Source: Taxawa tesnikishii (nom. ined.) (Eukaryota; Ascomycota; Dothideomycetes; Dothideales). From it: DNA of 64,000 bases. Positions within the stretch are counted from its first letter, which is position 1. Every line of letters starts with the position of its first letter. Shown one piece after another: positions 38,258 to 49,509 of this stretch. The DNA is taken from positions 682,001 through 746,000 of the forward strand of contig JAPDRO010000010.1 in NCBI GenBank assembly GCA_030247885.1, in the 5' to 3' direction. The notes beneath the pieces were generated by a model. It saw only the letters and a list, made by a program, of their open reading frames with translations, had not been told where the DNA came from and made no database searches. The position numbers and the translations under genes were made by a program.

Positions 38258-41200
38258 TCATGAGCCCCTTGTCCTAGACACAGCTTCCGTATCGCTTCCG
38301 CCCGATATTTCACCTCGTTCCCACCGTGCCAGCAACTCTCCCAGCTCCTCGAGCCGCACCGGCTTCGTCACGAACACATCCACACCGCTCCGCAGCGCCT
38401 CGTCCTTATCATTGGCGCTCGCCAGTCCTGTGAGGGCCACCAGCAGTGCGGGTTTGTGTGACGTTGATGATGGGGTGGAGCTGACATGACGTGTGCGCTC
38501 CAGCTCGCGTATCTTGCGGGAAGCTTCGAAGCCGTCCATGACCGGCATGGAGATATCTGATATAGCGTTAGCACGGGACGCTTGGTTTTGCTCTTGTGGG
38601 TCTGTCCGCTGTGCGCTGGTATGCTTGCTCACCGGTGATGATGATGTCAAACCCCTCAGCGCGTCTCTCAGCCGCTTGAACAGCCTGCATGCCATCTGCT
38701 GCCGACTCGACGTTCGTGTATCCCCTCTTGGCAATGAAGGTCTCCAACAGCTTGAGATTGATCCTGTTGTCCTCGACGAGAAGTATGCTGGGACCGTTCT
38801 TAACAACAGGCGTGGCGGCGCCGTTAGACTGCCGCTTACGTGATTTCGTGCTGTGCTCACGGGATAGGCCGACTGCGGTTGCGGAGTGGGAGGTGGCGAC
38901 TGCCACCCTACAGTGTGAGCTCTTGGTTGATAGCGCTTCTTGTTGCTGTTCCTCGACATTGGTCTTCATCTGCGACTGATTCAGGTCCTGTAGTCGCTCG
39001 AGACATCTCATTAGAGCTTTCGCAAGTTTGTGCGGACCGAGAGGGCGCGAGATCCTTTCCCATATATGCTTCTCGGCAAAATATATCGAGCTCGCCGGTT
39101 TTGGCGGGCCGGTAGATACGGTAAGCACAGCCAAACGCTGGTTGTATGCTTTCAGCTGGGTCTGGAGCTCTTCGAACTTGTCGTTGTCGGTTCCGTCTGC
39201 AAGGATGGTGTCCGGGTCCGGCCCTTTGTCCCCTAGGGCAACTACCGCACAGTTGAACCAATTGACAAGATAGGCTCGAAGGGATTGTGCGGTTGCATGC
39301 TCGAGGCCATGGATGGCTACGACTAAGTTTCGACTCCGAAGGACCGCGAGGTTCTGCTCAATGGTCGGAGCACCAGGCACGTGTTGCGTGATCTTGCCGG
39401 CTGCCATGGGTATGCTGATCTTGAACTCCGACCCTTTCCCAAGTTGACTTGTTACCTCGATCTTCCCAGCCAACAGGTTGGCCAAACTCTTGACAATGGA
39501 CATACCAAGGCCCACGCCTTCAGACTTCACAGCGTCTTCTTGATGGAAAGGCAAGAAAAGCTGATTCTCGAGGAAGTCCTTGGACATGCCCTTGCCGGTA
39601 TCCTTCACAGTAAAAACTACAAGCTTCTTCTCAGTTCCGTCTTCATCGCTCCTCCACCGCGGCTGGGCTTCATCGTGTGACTCGAGCTTCTCAGCATCCC
39701 AAGCATCCAACGAGACGACCACGATACCTTCTGGCGAATACTTCATAGCGTTACCGATGATGTTCATCATGATCCGGCGGAGGGCACCTGGCTCGGTCAT
39801 GAAGATCCATGACTCATGATAGCCTATGTTCAGCGTCACAGTCGGAGCAGTGTCAGAGCTAGAAGCGTTGTACGAACGGCCACTTTCCAAGACCTGCACA
39901 ATGTCTTCGCAGAGGAGAGCAACATCCGTAGACACGAAGAGGCCAGCAGAGGGTCCGCTTTGCCGTACAGCTCCCTGGGCCTTGTTCTCTAAAGCCCACG
40001 GGGAATCTCGCGGTCGATTCTGTTCAGGTCTGTTCCGTTTCTGCTCGAAGTCGTTGATCTTTGCGTATGAAAGCACGTTGCTGAGTGTGTCTTGGAGAGT
40101 GGAACCACAGGCTTGTATCGTATCCGCCAGTCCTTTTTGAAAGTCGTCAAGGTCGGTTTCAGCAAGTAACTCAGCGGCACCAAGGATGCCGTGCAAGGGA
40201 GATCGAAGCTCATGACTGACGGACGAGACGAACGACGCTTGCTGCTTGACGGCAGCGACGGTGTCAAGCCGAGAGATCTCTGCCACCACAGTATGGAGGA
40301 AAGCTTTGTACGAACAGAGAACGGTTCCGTCAGTGAAGACCGGCAGTACCTCGGAAGTCCATGCAAAGCACCCTGCCAGATTTTTGAGTGATACTGGATC
40401 AGTCAAAGGCGAGAAAATGACTTGGCGTGCGCTCGGGAAAGACAAAGCGATACGGTCAGCGTCTCCAAATTGGTCTTCACCCGAGACAAGAGCATCGTCA
40501 TCAAAGCGGAACGGTTTTCTTGCTTCATCAAAATACCATGTCCCTCCCTCGGGGTGACGCTCCAGGAAATGTTGAAGGAACCCTTCGTCCATATGGACCA
40601 AGCCCTTGGTGCTCTCGGTCAACTGTCTGGTTGGAGGCATTGATCGTCCATACTGAATCGAGTATCCTAATATCTCTGCTCTTCTGGCCCTGTAGATGTC
40701 TTTTCTGTAATCTGCACTGGTAAATACACGGGTCGCTTCGTTCGGTGTCTCGCTATTCATTGTGATATCGTTCGTTCGCTTCGCTTTCGCAGTTTGCATC
40801 ATCTCGCGCTCGAGTTCCAGCTCAGGTTCACCGACAGGCAGCATCCCACCGTGCCACCCGATGAAACCATTAACGAACATAACCCCATCCACCTCCAATG
40901 ACGTCCGCAAACATGCTGCCGCGCGTTTGAAAGTCTTTCGATAGGTGGTTTCACCGTGTATAGTATCATTGTTGCGACCTTTCTTTGCCTGCTGTGCGGA
41001 CTGGGACAGTTGCTCGGGGTTCCCTTTCGAGTCCTTGTGCGCCTGCCAGCTGTCCTGCGGTATGTTTGTCGATCCATGTGAGAGTTTTGATTGCGGAGTT
41101 TCGCCCGGAGTAAACTTCGTGCTATCTCTCGTCCCTTGGCTCGATGAGCTCTTTTCGGGTGTGTTGGGAGTCACGCCTTCTCGGTGCTGAATGAAAGAAT

Positions 41201-41987
41201 CGATCCCCCGGACATCATCAATCCGCGACGCTGGGCCTCAACCTCCCGTGTCATCTCCAGCTGTCCCATGCATCGCTTCGCCATACCTTGCAGAAATACC
41301 ATCTCTTGTTCTGAGAGGTCCTGTCGAGCGCTGTCATGCACGACAAAAAGGACGCCGATGCATATGTCGAGTTTTGTCACTATGGGTGCAGCCGCGTAGA
41401 ATCGGAGAGATGGCGGTTCGGTAACGGACGACAGCGCCTTGGTGTACTCGTCCGTGGTCATATCGGGAATGCAGAAACAGCGCTGCATAGCTGGTCCAAG
41501 AGATCTTTCCAGACTCCGTAGCGTCAGCGAAAGCCATCCTTTAACAGCATTGGACTCTTTAAACCACGCTGTAGCAGAAACATTGCCCTCTCCACTGAAA
41601 CCGTTTTGGAAATCGTCCGTGCTTCCAGCGATAAAGTGTTGAGCAGTCCCATCTGTCAAAGCCACGAAGGCTCCCGAAACCCCTGGGCGCGTGCGTCAGT
41701 GCATGAACGCTTGTCGGCCGGCTACACGCCATCCGTACTCAGCCGCGCGCTCACTACTTGTGTGAATGCTGCAAGAGCATCATGCGATGGAGTTGGTCTC
41801 GGCGATCTCGTCGAGAGATCGGAGGGTGGCTTCGCGTTTCCGGCACCTTCAATCGGAGGCAACGTCCGCGGATTGTAGTATCTACACATGATCGCGTCAG
41901 CTCAGCACGTATAGCTGCTAAGCCGAGCTCAGGCTTGCTTACTTACTTGCGGAGCTCAAAAGCTCGAATGCTACTGGCCATCTCCAT
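38258..41987 (-). CDS. Hybrid histidine kinase (GAF-HisKA-HATPase-receiver)
   Basis: This is a phosphorelay sensor kinase. Exon 1 encodes MEMASSIRAFELRK and an intron at 41882-41946 joins it to YYNPRTLPPIEG, the usual fungal kinase start. A GAF-like sensor follows (FVALTDGTAQHFIAGSTDDF; LDICIGVLFVVHDSARQDLS). HisKA has the phospho-His in VSHELRSPLHG. The ATPase has MNIIGNAMKYS, DTGKGMS and GVGLGMS. The receiver has VEDNRINLKLL, the phospho-Asp in TDISMPVMDGF (restored by the 38557-38632 intron) and VTKPVRLEEL. No transmembrane segment is seen, so it is probably cytosolic. The exon border near 41700 and a frame change near 41175 are unresolved; the latter may be a one-base loss. It should feed an HPt protein such as Ypd1. 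Confidence 0.88.
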
Positions 41988-42422
41988 GATGTCAAGGACC
42001 CATCAGGTAGTCATCGCAAAGATGGGAAAGACTATCGCTCTATGCAGCCATGGCGCTGACAGACAAGAACGGCGGTAGTGCTAACCAAGCGAGCATAGGT
42101 GTATCGCGTATCGTGGACGACGATGCAGGTGGTGGTGTAGAAGAGATGGCAAGAGTGACCCCAAGGTTGTTTCTTGCGATCCACAGGGTCCAGCTCTAAA
42201 CCGTCTCGGCATTATATCGGGCACGGTCACGGTCGCATACTGATCACTTCATTAAGCTATGCGCAGGCTTGTCGCCCGTATGAGCTATCCCAACACGCTA
42301 CTGTGCCAAGACAGAAGTTTCGCAACCACTTTACGCGCTTTGCGACAACGCGTCACCGCCTTTTCCTCTTCAACACACATAATACCATGGCGCCGACCGT
42401 TGAGCGGAGACACGATACTCAC

Positions 42423-43079
42423 CAATAAGATACGAAATTCCCATAGACAACGCCTCGATCAAATCTCCGTTCGCGCGCGGCTTGTCCAACCTAAGCTCGA
42501 AGTCCATCATGAACTCTCCAGGTCAGCTCATCCCTCCCACCTCCGGTCACTCGTCAACCACCCGTACCTTAACCCACATGTCCACGTTCGCCATCAGCCC
42601 CTCCGCCACCAGCCGCACACAGCTCCTATCCAGCCCATACCCCTCATGATCTCGTAGATCTCCTCCTCCTCGACTTGTGGCTTCTCCGCTACTTCCGCCC
42701 GCTCGCGCTTCTCTTCAACGCTGTAATGCTTACGCTCTGTGCTTGCGGCCAAGTAGGCGCCGAGGCCCATGGAAATCGCGCCGGAGACGAGTTCCGCCAG
42801 GCCACCGAGGATGACGAGGTGGGAGGAGCCGAGGCTGTATGGACGGCCGTGAGTCAGGGCGGTGAGAGATATGATGGAGAGAAGGTGTAGGGGCTTACGA
42901 AGAGAGGCCAGTTGTTAGGGCGAATGGGACTGTGAGGCCGTCTGCGAAGCCAATGATGATGTTGCGGATGAGTTCGTTGTGAGAGATGTGGTGTTCTTTG
43001 TGCGGGTAGCGTCGAAGGCTGTGGCACTAGCTCTGGTGCTGAGGTTGTGCTCCTCAGCGTGAGGGAGTGAGACTGCCAT
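42423..43079 (-). pseudogene. VIT/Ccc1-type vacuolar iron transporter, 3'-truncated
   Basis: Three exons are clear. The first (to 42899) encodes HHISHNELIRNIIIGFADGL and TVPFALTTGLSS; the second (42834-42568) SLGSSHLVILGGLAELVSGA and ISMGLGAYLAASTERKHYSV; the third (42513-42423) FMMDFELRLDKP and LSMGISYLIG. Introns are GT-AG. These are the first two membrane helices, the Glu-rich cytosolic metal-binding region and the start of helix 3 of the family that loads Fe or Mn into the vacuole. A donor site follows LIG, but none of the last three helices (GG-x-x-P region) is found before the kinase gene 440 bp on. The possible start at 43079 is also out of frame with RYPHKEHH by one base. It is probably a dead gene. 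Confidence 0.8.
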
Positions 43080-45219
43080 TGTGATTAAAGGTTTGCGGAG
43101 TGGTGAGATAGGTAGCGATTGATGGGTGGAAGAGATATGTTAGAGTCGAGAGTTTTTGCATGGCTTATATGTAAGAACGAAGGAGCAATCGAGCAAGAGA
43201 GGTACGAAGAGAAGACCTGAGACCTATACAGCGTGGATATGGTGCTAAACAAGAAAGCAGAGAAACCATTGCTGTTTTATAAGAGTCCGGAGGTGTATGC
43301 GGAAATTAGCACGAAGGCGGCTACTATATCATACACACCCTATGCCAGCGAATAGCAGTGAAGATATTTCTAATCATCTATGGTATCTGATGATTAGATA
43401 CACATCGTTGATAGTTCGGAGTTTGGAAATCTTGAAGTTGCGTTGACGGATCTGATCTTGCGACAACGATCTGATTGTGCGCCCATCACGGCGCAGGTCT
43501 GGCGGTAGGCGTAGTTGCTCAACAGACACTGGTACTATAGATACGGACAGGCTATCTGAAGCATACAGGGTAACTGTACTGACAAGGACGTAGCTCAAAG
43601 AGCTACGAAAAGCTTGATGGATGCGATCAGGATGGAGCCAGAGTCGGCTATCACGTGCTGGACCTGGATGTCAATAGATCACGCCCGTGACAGCGTCATA
43701 TCAAAGGAAGCCAGAGAGCCAAGGGTATGAAATACAGGGAGTAAAAGACGATGCTCAATAATAGAGGTAACTGAACCATGCTTTACGACACGAGGTATCC
43801 GCAAATGGAAGCTTGAGGCTCACGATTCCTCTGTTGGTGAAGGACCTGTGTTATCAACAGTCAGTCAGTCAACCGACTGAGCTTTCTCGATGACTGGCCG
43901 TGCCGTTTGGACAAGATCCGGAACGACTCGCGCAAGGTTCTTATGCCTTTCCTGCGAATTGTGTACCCTGTGGTCGTCCCAGATAACTAACACGCGGGAA
44001 ATTAAAACCTGGAGTTCGTCTCTTACGCTTTTGCGATACAATTCGCCTGCTGATAGGAAAGCGCGGTATCACCGCCGAGAAGCCGAATCTAGGAGTCGGT
44101 ATGGATGTAGAGGCAGATGGATGGGGCGAGTCCCAGCGGTGTTGTCTACCTGCAATGACTCCGGAGGTCGTAGTCGCGTCGAGGGATCTAATATAGGTTG
44201 AGCCCACATCGGACTAGGAGAAGAGTTCTTCCCGCTTCCTTCTCATTTCCCATTTCTCGAATCAGTCATGTTGCCATCTTTGATTGCAGGAAGTAAGCTA
44301 AAGTGCAGTCTCTCGCTAGGCCGAAGAGAGAAAACAGTGATGTTCCTACTAAGAATAAGGCAGAGATCATGTGTTAGGCATGGCAAGGGGGCTACGAAGC
44401 CTCTTGCGAATCAGCCGTGGCATGGACGCTCTTCCTGGAGGAGCTTAGTGTAATCTGGACATCTCGGTCGTTGGTTGCGGGAATTGGGTTTCTCTCGACA
44501 GCCCCTTAACTCGGTCGGATGGTGCAGGATCAGCCGCTCTTTTTGAACTTCTAGAGAATGGCCCTCCGCCACAAAACCGAATCTCTTGTCTGCGGGACCA
44601 CCAGGCTCGAGTTTGGCTGCGGTTTTTGGTGAGTAGGCTGGGCATAGGCTTCGTAACATGGAACAGCGACTTGTTTGAACGTTCCTGACATCGGACGCTG
44701 TTCGGCTTCCGGAGGGTCGACGGCCGCCTCCCAGGCGTCACCTTCTGGATTTCATCGTACCGGCATGCAGTCTGGTCAACGATTTACGCTGCCTGAACAC
44801 GCGCGGAACTGATTTTAGTGGACCGTGGTCTGGTTTTGCATCTATGCGCGGGACGAATGTTTCCAACTAGTAGGAGAGAGGCTTATTGAGTCGGCATGGC
44901 CGAGGCACTTGCTCAGTTTTCTGCTAGGTTCTCTCTAGGATAAATCCAGGAAACGTCCGTGTGAGAGGGAGGGGTTCGCGTGGTGCCGCTGCATTGAGCC
45001 ATTGGAAAGACTACTTTCCCTATGGCGAACAGTAAAGTGTACGGTAACAGGAGGCCTAAATAGTCTGTAGTATTAAATCCCTAACCCTACGCTAAGCCCC
45101 AATCACGATCACGCTGAACCCTTCTATGCAACATCCCAGCTCATGACATCGAAGACAATGTTGGTGCCGACCGTGTCATTGTTCTCATCGTTATCACAAC
45201 CCAGAGCGGCTTCAGGTTC
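43080..45219. other. Gene-free stretch of 2.1 kb
   Basis: No exon with family similarity, terminal repeat or transposase remnant was recognised on either strand. A short CCCTAACCCTA near 45079 resembles telomere repeat text but occurs once only. Confidence 0.4.
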
Positions 45220-46244
45220 CTAACCAGCATCAGTGTTCTTACTGGGAGCGTAGCTCACTGCGGTCTGGTACGAAGAGGGACCAAGTCCCAGGTTGTCGCA
45301 ACCAAAGCTCTGCTGAGATTGGTGCGACGGCTGTGCAGCAAGACTCGGGTGCATGGAGGATATTGAGTGTTGGTCATACTGGGTATGGTAGTGCTGTAGA
45401 CTTATCCAGTCGTGCCAATGAGCGAGCATGCCATCGAACTGTTTGGGACATGCTAAGTGTCTGTGCTGCATCTGCGCATAAAGGTCGTACTGTGACTGGG
45501 ACGGTATGGCGACGGGCAAGTGCGCAGTGGTCCGTGTAGGAATGCTGCTGAGAGGCTGCATGGAGGGATTTTGCAGCTCGGGCTCGCTCATGCTGGGTTG
45601 TCGGGACGGTTCTATCAAGGGAGCAGTTACAGGCATCAGCACGTGCTGCGCCTGCGACCGCGGGTGCGCTGGTAATCGTTGCAGTTGTGGTTGTCGAAAC
45701 AATGGTTGGTGTTGCGATGGCACAGGGATGGCAAGCACACAGCTTCGCCGTTGGGACGATTCACCTGTCGAAGTGGTGTCGTTGGTGTTGCTGCCGCACG
45801 TACTGCCTGGTCTGCAAGGTTTCCGCATCTGAAGCATCTGATCCAAGTTGGACGTAGCAGTGGAATGTTTTGGGGTTTCAAGCGCATCATCGTCGATGAG
45901 GTCTGCGGCCATACTGTTATCGATAAAAGCGTCACTGGTGCCTCGCGCCTTGAGTAGCTGTCTGAGGCGTTTGTTTTCCTCAACCACTTTCCTGGCAGCG
46001 GCTTGTATCTCGGCAGAAGCCTCGGCGCCTATGGCTTCGCAGGCGCGATATTTCGATTCAAGTTTTTGTAGGTATGCCCTCCGCCGGGCACGACAACGGC
46101 GTTGATTGTGACGGGTGCGGGCAAGGTTGGCCTTTGCTGCTCGGATCGCTGCGATCGCTGCGTGAGGCTCCTTGTCAGTTGTCTGAACGGCGGCTGCAGC
46201 GGCATATCGAAAAGCCTTACAGAGCTCGCAGTAAAATCACTCAT
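45220..46244 (-). CDS. bZIP transcription factor
   Basis: The basic region HNQRRCRARRRAYLQKLE fits the N-x7-R bZIP consensus and is followed by a short leucine-zipper-like helix (ACEAIGAEASAEIQ; VVEENKRLRQLLKARG). The C-terminal two thirds is Gln/Ser/Pro-rich (QHQPLFRQPQLQRLPAHPRS), typical of an activation or regulatory region. The proposed start at 46244 (MSDFTASS) needs a short 38-bp GT-AG intron to reach TTDKEPHAAIAAIRAAKANL; that is shorter than usual and tentative. From ARTRHNQRR onward the frame is continuous to the stop. It is a nuclear DNA-binding dimer. Fungal bZIPs of this kind often control stress responses or natural-product clusters, but no target is evident. The downstream 2 kb is empty. 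Confidence 0.82.
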
Positions 46245-46732
46245 TTTGCAAGTAAAGCGAGCGCAATCGGATCGGTTGGTACAAACGATGCGGAGGGTTG
46301 ACGTTGCGCTTCCGCGCCGTCGAGTCAGCGGGGTGTGGAGAGAGCCTAGGTCTTAGCAAATGAGGGAGGTGAAGAGGAAAACACAGTCCAGGAAGGTGGA
46401 AGTCGTTGATTGCGTGTAATCAAATGGTGCTACGGCCAAGCAATCGAAGCACGGCATGTTTGAGCTGTATGTCTGTCAGATCCGCTGGCAGTTTGGAGGT
46501 GCGCTATGTTGTTGCAAGAAAGGAACAGGCATAGTGCCACCGGTTGCATGCAAAAGTCCAGTGCGGGAACGACGACGCGGGACCTTGAAAGGAAGCTAGG
46601 GAGATTATGTACGCTTGACTCTCTACTACTGGCTTGGTGTGGGATAAAGGACCTGCGCAAGACGTTGGTCTTACAAGGCTCGTGGAGGTTTCCGGTTCAT
46701 GTGACAGCATTAGCTCCGCGCCGTGTCCGGGG
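46245..46732. other. Intergenic between bZIP gene and transposon C1
   Basis: These 488 bp should contain the bZIP promoter. No coding exon or second terminal repeat was recognised. Confidence 0.4.
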
Positions 46733-46734
46733 TA

Positions 46735-48865
46735 CCGTGTCCGTGCACTCAATGCGCGCATTCAGTCAATGCGCCGAGACGCGTTTAACCACCCATTTTC
46801 ATCCCAACTTAGCACAACAAGATGACCGATATGAAAGAAGCGCTTGCAGAATGTGATGCAGTACCCTCTGATGAGGATATCCCATGGCAGAAAATAGCTG
46901 ACAAGCATGGTGTTGTACGCTCGACTTTGACGCGCAAACACCGAGGGGAAACGCGCTCGCGAGAAGAAGGAGGTTTAGCACGTCGCAACTTGTCACCACA
47001 ACAGGAGGCAGAGCTTGTGGAGTCTATAGAGGAATTAACAGAGTGTAAGCTTCCTCCTACAAAGGAAATGGTGCAGATTTACGCGTCTAATATCGCTGGA
47101 CACCCTGTCTCCGAGAGCTGGGTCTCGCGCTTCCTCAACCGTCACGCCGATGAGCTCACGTCACAATGGAGCACTTCTATGGATCGCACACGCCACGCCG
47201 CTGATTCTGGTGATAAGTACAAGGTGTACTTTGAACAGCTAGGCAGCAAAATTGACTACTACGAAGTAAGGCCTGCGCATACATACAATATGGATGAGAA
47301 GGGCTTCATGATTGGAGCTGTTGGTAGTCAGAAGAGGATCTTCCGCGAGCGGCTGTACAAGAAGAAGCAGTATCAGCAGATGCTCCAGGATGGCAACAGA
47401 GAGTGGATAAGCTTGTTGGCGTGTGTTTGCGCCGATGGTACAGCGTTGCCGCCAGCTCTTATATATGCGGCTGACTCCAAGAACATACAATCAAGCTGGG
47501 TGGAGGATGTGAAGGTAGGCAAGCATATGGCCTTCTTCGAAGTATCAGGCAGTGGCTGGAGCAACGACGGCTTGGGCCTGGCATGGCTGCAGCAGGTCTT
47601 TGATCGCTTCACAAAGGCCAAAGCACGGAGAAAGTATCGCCTGTTGCTTGTAGATGGCCATGGGAGTCACCTAACGGAAGAGTTTTTGGAGTATTGCCAC
47701 AGGCATAAGATACTGTTAAGTGTCTATCCGCCTCACAGCACCCACACGTTGCAGCCGCTCGATGTGGTGATGTTCAAGCCTCTCAGCACAGCATACTCAA
47801 AGAAGCTGGCAACACGCCTTCACAAGCACCATGGCTTAGTGCCTGTGACTAAAGCTGACTTCTTCTCACTGTTCTGGGACGCCTGGGTGGCCAGCTTCAC
47901 CGCGAAGAACATTTTCAGCTCCTTCAAATCGACAGGCGTACACCCCTTCAACCCCAATGTTATACTGCACCGTTTCCATGACGAGGACTCCGACGCGGCC
48001 AGTGACGCCTCATCTGAAGCTCCTGTGTATGGCGGAGATACCTGGATAAAACCGGACACTGTGGCCAAACGAGCGATGGCTGGCGCCTCGGAGAAGGACG
48101 CATCTATTGTTCGGCAATCGATCCACCACATGGCTACACAAAACAGCCTTCTGAGGGCTGAAAACGAGGGTCTCCTTGACGCTCTCACTGTCAAGAAGCA
48201 GCGAGAGAAGCAGGGCAAGTCTCTGGCTTTGTTGCAACACTATGAGTACTGGGGTCCTTCCATGATGTGGACTCCTCGATCGTTCCGAGAAGCCAAGGTG
48301 CGCATGAGGCTTGCAAGGGAAGAGCGAGAAGCTGAAGAGAAAAAGAAGGCTAACATGAAGGAGTTAGCCAAGGCTCATAAGCTATACAATGACAAGCTTG
48401 CTAAGGAAAAGCGTGGAAAGCGGAAGAAGGAGAAGGAAGAGCATGACCGGCAGGCTGCTGTGAAGGCCAAGGAAGTCGCCAAACGCAAGGCAGAGAGAGC
48501 GTCAAAAGCAAGCTCGCGACGCTCAAAAAGCTACAAAACAAGCCTCGAGTAGTAAGCGCAAGGCCTCACAGAAAGCAGCACCAAGAAAGAAGCAGAAACG
48601 TGGTGCTGTAGGTGATGTAGGTGGTGCTTCTGCCGCCGAGCGCTCCCCGTCTCCTCCGCCTAAAGATCCACACGCGGCCGCAACATCAAGCTTCCGCGCA
48701 AGTATAGATAGTACAAGTTTGTCGCATAGGCCTGTAGAGTACTCCACCAAAAAAATCTTACAATAATAGCTATTGTGTGTGGCTCTGTGGCTTCATTTTT
48801 TGTAGTGACTGTTTTGGTGATTCGCGCGCATTGACTGAATGCGCGCATTGAGTGCACGGACACGG
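46735..48865 (+). mobile_element. Fot/pogo-like DNA transposon C1 (CCGTGTCCGTGC family)
   Basis: TA at 46733-46734 and 48866-48867 flank ends CCGTGTCCGTGCACTCAATG, followed by CGCGCATTCAGTCAATGCGC. The inner part is itself near-palindromic and repeats the word CAATGCGC. Length is 2131 bp. A solo end of the same family lies at 9423 and a partial degraded copy starts near 63457. The large transposase frame is open, so it may be near-intact. Confidence 0.93.
46822..48552 (+). CDS. Pogo/Fot-like transposase of element C1
   Basis: The 576-residue protein begins MTDMKEALAECDAVPSDEDI with helix-turn-helix WQKIADKHGVVRSTLTRKHR, a Tc5-like domain (VSESWVSRFLNRHADELTSQ) and catalytic Asp residues in YNMDEKGFMIG, LLVDGHGSH and LQPLDVVMF. 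A long Lys/Glu/Arg-rich helix occupies the C-terminus. The frame stops at 48552, but the +1 frame stays open to about 48765 with KRKASQKAAPRKKQKRG and a Ser/Pro-rich end, as if one base was lost near 48480 and a nuclear-localisation-type tail was cut off. The catalytic core is whole. No intron is needed. Confidence 0.92.
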   Translation: MTDMKEALAECDAVPSDEDIPWQKIADKHGVVRSTLTRKHRGETRSREEGGLARRNLSPQQEAELVESIEELTECKLPPTKEMVQIYASNIAGHPVSESWVSRFLNRHADELTSQWSTSMDRTRHAADSGDKYKVYFEQLGSKIDYYEVRPAHTYNMDEKGFMIGAVGSQKRIFRERLYKKKQYQQMLQDGNREWISLLACVCADGTALPPALIYAADSKNIQSSWVEDVKVGKHMAFFEVSGSGWSNDGLGLAWLQQVFDRFTKAKARRKYRLLLVDGHGSHLTEEFLEYCHRHKILLSVYPPHSTHTLQPLDVVMFKPLSTAYSKKLATRLHKHHGLVPVTKADFFSLFWDAWVASFTAKNIFSSFKSTGVHPFNPNVILHRFHDEDSDAASDASSEAPVYGGDTWIKPDTVAKRAMAGASEKDASIVRQSIHHMATQNSLLRAENEGLLDALTVKKQREKQGKSLALLQHYEYWGPSMMWTPRSFREAKVRMRLAREEREAEEKKKANMKELAKAHKLYNDKLAKEKRGKRKKEKEEHDRQAAVKAKEVAKRKAERASKASSRRSKSYKTSLE

Positions 48866-48867
48866 TA

Positions 48868-49509
48868 TATGGCTCCCCGGAAACCAGTGTACGCTCTTGC
48901 TGTTCAACAGGTTGTAGTTAGCTAGAATCCTGTCTGTGACCGCTCTCCTGATCCGGACTCTAGGCATGCTGAGCGTACCCCAATACTGATCTCGCTATAC
49001 AAATAGTCCGATAAACACGTGTACACACAAATGTGGCTGCATCACATCTTACCTATAGATATCCCCGGGTTTTGGCTGAGTGGACTGGCAATAGTCAGCG
49101 ACGGAGTGGGGCTAATTAGCAGTCGCAGATCTGGCTGTACAAGGATGACGTTGCCACTGGGCTTGAGCCTTCTCAAACTTACCAGTCCCTTCGAACCACA
49201 GCAGCTTTGCCATCTAAGACGCGGCCCAGAGGTGTAGGAAGAGGCGACAGTGGTCTCCCGACAGAAAACGCTCTATAGCGATATCCCTTCGACACATTCG
49301 TCTCTCTTGCACTCGTCCGTAATCGTCTGCTTCTTCGATCGTGCGATAGCGCATGATTTCCGAATATTGGCTCACAAGAACACCTTCTGGACGGCGGAGC
49401 AGGTCCTTTAGCTTTCGCTACGTGGACGAGTATATTGCCGGCGGAGCAGGTCAGCTGACCGACGTGAGTACCTCCTCGACGCGCCTGTACCCCGACAGGG
49501 ATGTTCGAG
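48868..49509. other. Intergenic, upstream of regulator 2
   Basis: These 640 bp lie between transposon C1 and the Zn2Cys6 gene and probably contain the latter's promoter and perhaps an undetected first exon. No transposon end or family-similar exon was seen. Confidence 0.4.

Noticed and set aside
45075-45092. Telomere-like CCCTAACCCTA
   Set aside because: One and a half units only; no array, so chance is enough.
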